Source of the DNA: Acinetobacter sp.
GTDB taxonomy: Bacteria > Pseudomonadota > Gammaproteobacteria > Pseudomonadales > Moraxellaceae
Reading direction: 5' to 3'
NCBI GenBank assembly: GCA_030152275.1
Contig: JASLHF010000244.1
Coordinates: forward strand, 1-7,097
Length of the DNA: 7,097 nucleotides
Below are positions 1 to 6,751 of the stretch, piece by piece. Position numbers and translations under genes: made by a program. The notes under the pieces are model-generated. The model saw only the letters and a program-made list of their open reading frames with translations, was not told the origin of the DNA and searched no databases. The first letter of the stretch is position 1, and each line of letters starts with the position of its first letter.

Positions 1-1791
<1,791 letters not shown>

Positions 1792-1812
1792 GCAAGTTGT
1801 CTTCCAAATTTA

Positions 1813-1828
1813 TCAGCCAGTTGACTGA
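1813..1828 (-). other. small hairpin in the ribF-ileS spacer
   Basis: Read on the minus strand, TCAGTC pairs with GGCTGA (one G-U pair) around a 4-nt loop, about 20 nt upstream of the ileS start codon and just before its GGAAG ribosome site. It is not followed by a T-run, so it is not an intrinsic terminator. It could influence ileS translation or be chance. I see no T-box or other known leader around it. Confidence 0.2.
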
Positions 1829-1854
1829 CGCGTTTTACATTAAATAATTAGGGT

Positions 1855-2856
1855 TTAAAATGGAAAATAAGGATGCTCATGGCGAAACTCAAGGAGTTTT
1901 TCGACATCATCATCAATTCCCGCTTTAAGTGCTTCAAGCGAAGGGTAGTCCTTTTCGCCATGTAAAAAGTTCAAGAACGTCACCCGCATTAACAGGCCAT
2001 ACAGATTAGCAGAAACATCAGGGAAATGTACTTCTAATCGCCACTCAGGATGGACCTGTTTAATGGCCGGACGTGTGCCGACATGGCCTGCGCCAAACAA
2101 TGCAGTTGGGGCATAACCTGCGACCCCCAATTTTTCGGGCTGATCGGACTTGACTTTATCTTGGAGGGAAGTGGTTTCGCAGACCACTTCAACACCATAA
2201 ATGCCGTTTAAACAGGGTTTATGACGGTTTAAACGCACATTGATGGTGGGAAAATTAATGGTACGGCCAATTTGATCACCATATTGCACCCGCCCTGTAA
2301 TGCTGTAGGGCCGGCCCAGAAGGCGAGCCGCATGGGCCAAATCGCCAGCTTGCAGAGTTTGGCGGATGAGGGTCGAACTGACACGCTCTCCATTGACCTC
2401 AATATTTTGCAAATCTTCAACATGGAAGCCATATTGGCGTAAAAATGCGCTGTTGCCTTGGCGGTTTTTCCCAAAATGATGGTCTTCGCCCAGCACCAAA
2501 CTTTGTGTATTGAGTTTATATTTTAAAATTTCGGCAAATTCTTCTGCGCTTAAGCTGCGGAATGCATTATCAAATTTTGCGACTACAATATAATCTATGC
2601 CTAATTCCGCCAAATATTCGACTTTTTCGCGCAGCGACGTAATGCGTGGCGGCGCCTCATAGCCCTTAAAAAATTCCAGCGGCTGCGGCTCAAAAATCAT
2701 CACCGCAGTTTTTAAATTTTGCTGCTGCGCCAGCATTTTCAGCTGTTTGACCATCGCTTGATGGCCTAAATGCACACCGTCAAAATTGCCAATGGTTACG
2801 GCAGTTTTTGGCAGCTGAAAATTGGGCGCTAAAGCATTCAGACGGAACAGCTTCAT
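1855..2856 (-). CDS. ribF: bifunctional riboflavin kinase / FAD synthetase
   Basis: Phosphorylates riboflavin to FMN and adenylylates FMN to FAD in the cytoplasm. The protein is 333 residues from ATG at 2856. The N-terminal nucleotidyltransferase domain shows GNFDGVHLGH (23-32), GEDHHFG (123-129) and RVSSTLIR (158-165). The C-terminal kinase domain shows GRTINFPTINV (about 197-207), GIYGV (218-222), VGTRPAI (259-265) and RLEVHFPD (273-280), with E275 in the position of the family's catalytic glutamate. The frame extends upstream to GTG at 2910, but the added 18 residues are not family-like, whereas MKLFRL begins as RibF proteins normally do. No strong Shine-Dalgarno is seen before 2856. Oddities are HH where most homologues have a D-F-x-F-G type motif, and about 30 extra residues (roughly 225-255) before VGTRP. 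It is followed by ileS in the same direction and is probably the first gene of that transcription unit. Confidence 0.96.
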   Translation of the reverse strand: MKLFRLNALAPNFQLPKTAVTIGNFDGVHLGHQAMVKQLKMLAQQQNLKTAVMIFEPQPLEFFKGYEAPPRITSLREKVEYLAELGIDYIVVAKFDNAFRSLSAEEFAEILKYKLNTQSLVLGEDHHFGKNRQGNSAFLRQYGFHVEDLQNIEVNGERVSSTLIRQTLQAGDLAHAARLLGRPYSITGRVQYGDQIGRTINFPTINVRLNRHKPCLNGIYGVEVVCETTSLQDKVKSDQPEKLGVAGYAPTALFGAGHVGTRPAIKQVHPEWRLEVHFPDVSANLYGLLMRVTFLNFLHGEKDYPSLEALKAGIDDDVEKLLEFRHEHPYFPF

Positions 2857-2975
2857 GGGCGAATCAATGCATAGAAAATTTATGAGGGCTATATATTGCC
2901 ATAATCTCACAGTTTCGTCTTGTTGTTGTGTTTTTGCCCAATATATTTCTTTTCTAAGTAAAATTTGTTATCAAT

Positions 2976-3010
2976 AAAATTGATTCATTAAATAAAAATA
3001 AATCAATTTT
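2976..3010. promoter_or_regulatory. palindrome in the divergent ribF / TDT-transporter intergenic region
   Basis: AAAATTGATT (2976-2985) and AATCAATTTT (3001-3010) form a perfect 10-bp inverted repeat with a 15-nt centre; three further pairs (2987-2989 with 2997-2999) are possible after one mismatch. It sits 57 bp before the transporter ATG and 120 bp before the ribF ATG, between two divergent genes, where an operator would be expected. It is pure A/T-rich sequence, so DNA bending or chance are alternatives. No convincing -35/-10 pair could be fixed for either gene. Confidence 0.3.
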
Positions 3011-3066
3011 TCTTATTATAAAATTATCTTAAACTGCCGCTAATTCATTTTGATGAGCATCTTGCA

Positions 3067-4212
3067 ATGAAAATGCCATTTTATCAGCTGCAGCAGAAGC
3101 GTGATTTAATCCGAAGCTTCACTCCAAACTGGTTTACTGTCAATATGGGCACTGGTGTAGTGGCGCTGATTTTGCCTGAACTGCCTTTTGCGCATCCACT
3201 GATGCTGCAGCTGGGCGCTTCGCTATGGCTGATCAACACAGCAATATTTACGCTGTTTTGCATGATGTATGCGGCCCGATGGATTTTTTTTGCGCAGGAA
3301 GCGCGTCAGATTTTTTTGCATCCTGTCATGAGCATGTTTTTAGGCGCAATACCAATGGCGCTGGCGACCATCATTAATGGCTTGCTGAAATATGGCAGTG
3401 CGCTCTATGGGCCAGAGCATCAGGCCAGTCTGCTTCTTTGGGCAGAATATCTTTGGTATGTGGATGTCTTATTGGCGGTAGCCATTGCATGGTGCGTGCC
3501 GTTTATGATGTTTAGCCGTCAACAGCATGCGCTGCAAGGGATGACGGCCGTTTGGCTGCTCCCGATCGTGGCGTGTGAAGTGGCGGCCAGTTCAGGTGCG
3601 CTGTTGCTAGCGCATCTACCCGCAGATAGCCATGCCGTCAATATTTTATTGGGCAGTTATGTGCTGTGGGGCATTTCCGTCCTGCCGGCTTTTGCCATTT
3701 TAACGATTTTGCTGCTGCGTTTGGCGCTCCATCAGTTGCCAGGCAAAGATATGGCCATCAGCAGCTGGCTGGCTTTAGGCCCGATTGGTACAGGGGCGCT
3801 TGCTTTATTGCTGCTGGGTGAACAGGCGCCACGTATTTTAGCCGCTGTGAATTTGGGTGATTTAGGTCCTGTGCTGCAGCAGGGCGGCATAGTGGCTGCG
3901 CTGATTTTACTGGGCTTTGGCCTCTGGTGGCTGGGCATTGCAGTTTTAACCACACTTAAACACTTGCGTGATTTGCCTTTTAATTTGGGCTGGTGGGCAA
4001 TGACCTTTCCTTTAGGCGTATTTAGCCTAGCTGTTATAAATTTAGCTGCGCAAACTCAGCTGCACAGTATTGCGCTATGCAGCAGTGTATTGGCCTTATT
4101 GCTTTGCGCGCTGTGGCTAATGGTGATGACTAAAACCCTGCAAGGCTTTTACCGAGGCACACTGTTTTTCTCTCCTTGCCTCAATGCTTATTTAAGCCGG
4201 AAAAAATGTTAA
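3067..4212 (+). CDS. TDT-family (TehA/Mae1/SSU1-type) membrane transporter
   Basis: An inner-membrane protein of 381 residues with about ten hydrophobic helices (approximately 20-38, 46-70, 86-106, 127-149, 158-183, 190-218, 233-250, 272-296, 308-328, 334-355). Family marks are FTPNWFTVNMGTG (18-30) at the start of helix 1, WLLPIVACEVAASSG (163-177) and GWWAMTFPLG (308-317). These blocks fit the tellurite-resistance/dicarboxylate transporter family, which includes TehA, malate carrier Mae1, sulfite pump SSU1 and anion channel SLAC1. The N-terminal motif looks more like the Mae1/SSU1 side than E. coli TehA, but the substrate cannot be read from sequence. The start is ATG 3067; ATG 3073 (Met3) is equally possible because only a weak GATGAG-like site precedes it. 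It is transcribed divergently from ribF, and the nucleosidase follows 101 bp downstream without an evident terminator between. Confidence 0.85.
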   Translation: MKMPFYQLQQKRDLIRSFTPNWFTVNMGTGVVALILPELPFAHPLMLQLGASLWLINTAIFTLFCMMYAARWIFFAQEARQIFLHPVMSMFLGAIPMALATIINGLLKYGSALYGPEHQASLLLWAEYLWYVDVLLAVAIAWCVPFMMFSRQQHALQGMTAVWLLPIVACEVAASSGALLLAHLPADSHAVNILLGSYVLWGISVLPAFAILTILLLRLALHQLPGKDMAISSWLALGPIGTGALALLLLGEQAPRILAAVNLGDLGPVLQQGGIVAALILLGFGLWWLGIAVLTTLKHLRDLPFNLGWWAMTFPLGVFSLAVINLAAQTQLHSIALCSSVLALLLCALWLMVMTKTLQGFYRGTLFFSPCLNAYLSRKKC

Positions 4213-4302
4213 TTAAATGCGTGCAGCCTGCCTAACAGATCTGATTTTAGAAAAAATTTCATCTGTATACCGGATTTATGCTATATCAAAGCGCATTCAA
4301 TG

Positions 4303-4307
4303 AGGAG
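4303..4307 (+). promoter_or_regulatory. Shine-Dalgarno AGGAG deciding a GTG start
   Basis: AGGAG lies 6 nt before GTG at 4314. This is the best ribosome site near the 5' end of the nucleosidase gene. It selects GTG 4314 over the in-frame ATG at 4278, whose extra 12 residues (MLYQSAFNEENS) do not look like the family. Confidence 0.8.
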
Positions 4308-4313
4308 AATTCT

Positions 4314-4880
4314 GTGAGCCAGCAAATAGCATTAATTATGGCGCTGCCCAGCGAATCAAAAGGCCTGTTTGAAGCTGCCGGCATAGAGGTGCATTACAGC
4401 GGTATTGGTAAGGTCAATGCGGCATTTAAAGCTTTTGATGTTATTCAAAAAACGGGCTGCACTACACTGCTAAATTTGGGAACAGCGGGCAGTTCGCATT
4501 TTGACGCGCATGCCTTGGTCGAAGTCGTGCAGTTCGTACAGCGCGATATGGATGTTTCGCCACTGGGTTTTGACGTGGGCGTCACTCCGATGGATGCCGA
4601 ACATCCAGCAGAAATTGCCTTAGACAGCTATTTTCAGCATTTACCCAAAGGGATTTGCGGTACAGGAGACAGTTTTGAGACAGGAAAACCCAAAGTAGAC
4701 TGCAACTTGGTGGATATGGAAGGCTATGCGCTGGCAAAAGTCTGTAAGAAGCTGAATGTACGCCTGATTTCCGTTAAATATATTACTGATGGCGCCAATG
4801 ATACAGCACATTTGGATTGGGAAGAAAATTTGCTGCTGGGTGCGCAGAAGTTATTTTCGTTATACCAAACGGTAAAATAA
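4314..4880 (+). CDS. short MTA/SAH nucleosidase-like protein (PNP/UDP phosphorylase superfamily)
   Basis: Predicted cytoplasmic nucleosidase of 188 residues from GTG 4314. The order of motifs matches 5'-methylthioadenosine/S-adenosylhomocysteine nucleosidase: IALIMALPSE (5-14, with E14 at the position of E. coli Glu12), SGIGKVNAA (29-37), NLGTAGS (54-60), CGTGDSF (115-121), VDMEGYA (133-139, with E136 for Glu174) and YITDGAND (156-163, with D159 for the catalytic Asp197). The key catalytic residues therefore appear intact. It is about 44 residues shorter than E. coli MTAN (232), mainly because the strand-hairpin between helix 1 and SGIGK is missing. The substrate could be MTA/SAH or another purine nucleoside (futalosine hydrolases share this fold), so I give no symbol. 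The frame ends TAA-TAG. It may be co-transcribed with the transporter upstream; a hairpin and the remnant of another gene follow directly. Confidence 0.8.
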   Translation: MSQQIALIMALPSESKGLFEAAGIEVHYSGIGKVNAAFKAFDVIQKTGCTTLLNLGTAGSSHFDAHALVEVVQFVQRDMDVSPLGFDVGVTPMDAEHPAEIALDSYFQHLPKGICGTGDSFETGKPKVDCNLVDMEGYALAKVCKKLNVRLISVKYITDGANDTAHLDWEENLLLGAQKLFSLYQTVK

Positions 4881-4893
4881 TAGTTCAAGCTAA

Positions 4894-4977
4894 AAGGTTC
4901 CGGCAGCCATAGAATCTCTATGGCTGTATGCCAAAGATCCGGATGGCACGGAAATTAATTTTCGCTGCGGGGGATAG
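4894..4977 (+). pseudogene. C-terminal remnant of a VOC/glyoxalase-superfamily gene
   Basis: This plus-strand frame, opened only by a TAA at 4891 and closed by TAG at 4975-4977, encodes 27 residues including LYAKDPDGTEINF (4924-4962). The pattern aromatic-x-x-DPDG-x-x-I-x-F is the hallmark last strand of vicinal-oxygen-chelate proteins (glyoxalase I, bleomycin-resistance, extradiol-dioxygenase-like), in which the glutamate of G-x-E or I-E often binds the metal; here that is GTEINF. There is no start codon and no room for the other roughly 90 or more residues, because the nucleosidase ends at 4880. I infer that a plus-strand VOC gene once lay between the nucleosidase and the TetR gene and that all but its tail was deleted. 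Its last 23 bp overlap the end of tetR antisense, so an intact ancestor would have been tail-to-tail overlapping. A chance match is possible because only about 13 residues carry the signal. Confidence 0.55.
4904..4926. terminator. 10-bp perfect hairpin between convergent genes
   Basis: CAGCCATAGA (4904-4913) and TCTATGGCTG (4917-4926) form a perfect stem with a 3-nt loop. It lies 24 bp after the nucleosidase stop and 29 bp past the tetR stop, where a shared terminator would be expected. Neither side has a long T-run: the minus strand continues CCGGAACCTTTTAG, the plus strand TATGCCAAAG. If it terminates, it works imperfectly and better on the minus strand. Its right arm is part of the VOC remnant. 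Confidence 0.4.
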
Positions 4978-5575
4978 CGCCGTATAGCATCATATGTACA
5001 GTATGCTGAATGACCCGCTGCACCATGCTGCGGTTGCGCAGCGTTTTGCCAGTCACCATTTCCATCTGGGTTGCAAAGTCTGCATAATTTTGCGTGATGG
5101 CCCAAATATTTAAAATGAACAGTTCAGGGTCAATATCTTTCGATATTTTGCCTTGTTCCTGCCACATTGAAATGACTTTGGCTTTGCGTTTTACCAGCTT
5201 TTTCAGCGGACCTTTCAATATTTCCAAAATATGCGGCGCACCTTGAATCACTTCCAGCGCAAATAAGCGTGAAGCTTTCGGCTGAGTGCGCGAAACTTCA
5301 ATTTTTTGCATCAGATAGTTAGTGATAGCTTCCTCTGGTTCAAGGTCTGTTTCCAGCATTTGCAGCGGCGCAAGCCATTTCTGCAGCACGGTGGTCAGCA
5401 CTTCAACATATAGCGCTTCTTTATTTTCATAGTAATAGAAAATATTCGATTTATGCATTTCTGCAATTTGCGCAATCTCGTCCAGACTGGCCCCATTAAA
5501 ACCGTATAGGGAAAAAACGTCTAAGGCCGCACTCAGCAGCTGATGGCGTTTTTGGGTACTCTTTTTTTGTTCCAT
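4955..5575 (-). CDS. TetR/AcrR-family transcriptional regulator, RutR-like
   Basis: Predicted DNA-binding repressor of 206 residues from ATG 5575. The N-terminal helix-turn-helix spans about residues 11-57 (ALDVFSLYGFNGASLDEIAQ, then HKSNIFYYYENKEALY). The ligand domain resembles E. coli RutR along its length: KWLAPL (66-71), IEVSRTQPKASRLF (92-105), GAP (112-114), and IWAITQNYADF (157-167) followed by VTGKTLR (174-180). RutR senses uracil/thymine and controls pyrimidine use, but no pyrimidine gene is in the window and the recognition helix differs, so the target and ligand are open. GTG at 5581 is also in frame; ATG 5575 is preferred because AGAG lies 5 nt upstream of it. A palindrome inside the upstream promoter suggests autoregulation. 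The 3' end overlaps the VOC remnant antisense. It lies downstream of ssuB on the same strand but is separated from it by a terminator and 360 bp. Confidence 0.9.
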   Translation of the reverse strand: MEQKKSTQKRHQLLSAALDVFSLYGFNGASLDEIAQIAEMHKSNIFYYYENKEALYVEVLTTVLQKWLAPLQMLETDLEPEEAITNYLMQKIEVSRTQPKASRLFALEVIQGAPHILEILKGPLKKLVKRKAKVISMWQEQGKISKDIDPELFILNIWAITQNYADFATQMEMVTGKTLRNRSMVQRVIQHTVHMMLYGAIPRSEN

Positions 5576-5611
5576 TCGCACTCTAAAACATGAAAAAAAG
5601 GGGAATAGTCA

Positions 5612-5640
5612 ATTGTACGGCAAATCATCAGATTTGTGCA
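5612..5640 (-). promoter_or_regulatory. tetR promoter with an embedded palindromic operator
   Basis: On the minus strand a -35 TGCACA (5640-5635, 4 of 6 consensus), a 17-bp spacer and a -10 TACAAT (5617-5612, 5 of 6) point to a start near 5605, giving a leader of about 30 nt before ATG 5575. The perfect inverted repeat CAAATC-ATCA-GATTTG (5621-5636) fills most of the spacer and the last two bases of the -35 box. A 16-bp palindrome there is the classic position for TetR-family repression and matches the length, though not the sequence, of the RutR box TTGACCAnnTGGTCAA. Autorepression is inferred. Confidence 0.5.
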
Positions 5641-5741
5641 CAGGCAATGCTTGTAATTTTATGAATATTGGAATTTTATTTTTTAGATTAACTTTTAAAT
5701 CCGGCAGCCAAAGAGTTTTAATTTATATGCGGATTAGGTTG

Positions 5742-5766
5742 AAAAATGGCCAGTGCTATTTTTTTT
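5742..5766 (+). terminator. possible plus-strand intrinsic terminator with no matching gene
   Basis: AAAAATGGC (5742-5750), loop CAGT, GCTATTTTT (5755-5763) make a 9-bp stem with one G-U pair that runs into eight T residues. The minus-strand version has a C-A mismatch in the core, so the plus direction is favoured. The stem is weak (few G-C pairs). No plus-strand gene ends here, so it would only make sense for a small unannotated transcript; no strong promoter was found for one. Confidence 0.25.
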
Positions 5767-5884
5767 ATTGATAAAATAGAAACAGATAACAATTCAGCTT
5801 GAAAATATTGATGCATTTGTCTATGCATTTGGCAGATATCCAGGTCATTAACCTGAAGTAATCAATAGCCGCTGAAAGATTTAC

Positions 5885-5915
5885 AAAAAAAATGAGCCAG
5901 CGCTGCAAGGCCGGC
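5885..5915 (-). terminator. intrinsic terminator of the ssu operon
   Basis: On the minus strand GCCGGC (5915-5910) pairs with GCTGGC (5901-5896), one G-U pair, around an 8-nt loop, followed by TCA and eight T residues (5892-5885). It starts about 20 bp after the ssuB stop codon and should end transcription before tetR. Confidence 0.7.
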
Positions 5916-5935
5916 GCCATCAAGCTTTTGCGTAT

Positions 5936-6736
5936 TTAAGTGGCCAAAACTGCCTGCAGCACTTGCTGTTCTAAAGCGGAAAATTGTGGCCCCTTTTGAC
6001 GCGGGCGCGGCAGTTCAACCTGAAACTGCTGCGCAATATGGCCTTTATCCAGCAAAATAATCCGGTCAGCCAACTGTACGGCTTCACTGACATCATGGGT
6101 CACTAAAATCGCGGTAAAGCCCTGTTCAGTCCATAGCTTTTCGATGAGATTCTGCATGTCTAAGCGGGTTAAGGCATCTAAAGCGCCCAAAGGCTCGTCC
6201 AGCAGCAAGATGCGCGGCGTGTGCGACAGCGCGCGGGCGAGTGCAGTGCGCTGGCGCTGGCCGCCGGACAGCTGTGAGGGCCACAGTCCAGCTTTTTCTT
6301 GCAGTCCAACTTTTTCCAGCATGGCGGATGCATGGGGATGCTGTATTTTTGGCAGGCCCAGCTGTACATTTTGTTCAATGCTGCGCCACGGCAGCAGACG
6401 CGGGTCTTGGAACATCACACGGATGTCATCAGCGCTAATGCCCTCACGGATATGACGCGCAGATCTGAATTTGATTTCACCATAGCTTTGTTTTTCTAAG
6501 TCTGCAAGCAGGCGCAGCAGGGTGCTTTTGCCGCAGCCGCTGCGGCCGACAATTGCTAAAAACTCTCCGGGCTGAATATGCAGGTCGAGGTCTTCCAGCA
6601 CTTTCACGCTGCCGTAAAATTTGTGCAGCTGCTCTATGATGATTTCTGCGCCAGCCACAGCCTGCGGATTAATCTCTGTTGAGGATGCGCTTTGAGGCGC
6701 GGCGCCTGCGTGGCGTCCAATGCTTAAATCTGTCAT
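5936..6736 (-). CDS. ssuB: aliphatic sulfonate ABC transporter ATP-binding protein SsuB
   Basis: Cytoplasmic ATPase subunit that drives uptake of alkanesulfonates with permease SsuC and binding protein SsuA, supplying sulfur during sulfate limitation. The protein is 266 residues. Walker A is GRSGCGKST (64-72), the Q-loop lies in MFQDPRLLPWR (108-118), the ABC signature is LSGGQRQR (156-163), Walker B is ILLLDEP (176-182) with LGALDALTR after it, and the switch histidine is H214 in THDVSEAV. MFQDPRLLPWR and the C-terminal VELPRPR match SsuB closely; taurine TauB and nitrate-type ATPases are more distant alternatives. The first 30 or so residues, rich in Ala/Ser, extend beyond E. coli SsuB (255 residues overall). 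The ATG at 6736 is fixed by AAGGAG 6 nt upstream. It begins 15 bp after the ssuC stop, is the last gene of its operon, and is followed by a terminator. Confidence 0.93.
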   Translation of the reverse strand: MTDLSIGRHAGAAPQSASSTEINPQAVAGAEIIIEQLHKFYGSVKVLEDLDLHIQPGEFLAIVGRSGCGKSTLLRLLADLEKQSYGEIKFRSARHIREGISADDIRVMFQDPRLLPWRSIEQNVQLGLPKIQHPHASAMLEKVGLQEKAGLWPSQLSGGQRQRTALARALSHTPRILLLDEPLGALDALTRLDMQNLIEKLWTEQGFTAILVTHDVSEAVQLADRIILLDKGHIAQQFQVELPRPRQKGPQFSALEQQVLQAVLAT

Positions 6737-6742
6737 TTCATG

Positions 6743-6748
6743 CTCCTT
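6743..6748 (-). promoter_or_regulatory. Shine-Dalgarno of ssuB
   Basis: AAGGAG on the minus strand, 6 nt before the ssuB ATG at 6736, lies inside the 15-bp gap after ssuC. It confirms the ssuB start and indicates independent ribosome loading within a shared mRNA. Confidence 0.85.
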
Positions 6749-6751
6749 ATT

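Larger units (their letters stand above)
5576..5935. other. gene-free region between tetR and ssuB
   Basis: About 360 bp, strongly A/T-rich, with no coding frame I would defend on either strand; the longest plus-strand candidate (ATG 5590, about 24 codons) has no family features. It holds the tetR promoter/operator (5612-5640), a possible plus-strand terminator (5742-5766), a short direct repeat ATGCATTTG (5811-5819 and 5823-5831, 12-nt period), a small inverted repeat CAGGT/ACCTG (5841-5855), and the ssuB terminator (5885-5915). Confidence 0.6.

Noticed and set aside
2229..2474. Minus-strand open frame overlapping ribF in another frame
   Set aside because: Shadow of ribF, whose own frame carries all the conserved motifs.
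2857..2910. Upstream GTG start extending RibF by 18 residues
   Set aside because: The extension is not family-like, and MKLFRL at 2856 gives a standard RibF N-terminus of normal length.
4278..4313. ATG at 4278 as the nucleosidase start
   Set aside because: AGGAG with ideal spacing precedes GTG 4314, and the extra 12 residues precede the first conserved strand without any family similarity.
5590..5664. Tiny plus-strand frame starting MKKRGIVN in the tetR upstream region
   Set aside because: About 24 codons, no convincing ribosome site, no recognisable feature, and it runs across the likely tetR promoter and operator.
4899..5710. 11-bp direct repeat TCCGGCAGCCA at 4899-4909 and 5700-5710, flanking tetR
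   Set aside because: It hints at a duplication or cassette boundary, but several 11-mer repeats are expected by chance in 7 kb and similarity fades quickly outside it.
6144..6499. Several plus- and minus-strand frames within ssuB
   Set aside because: Shadows of the ssuB coding sequence; the ssuB frame has the complete set of ABC ATPase motifs.
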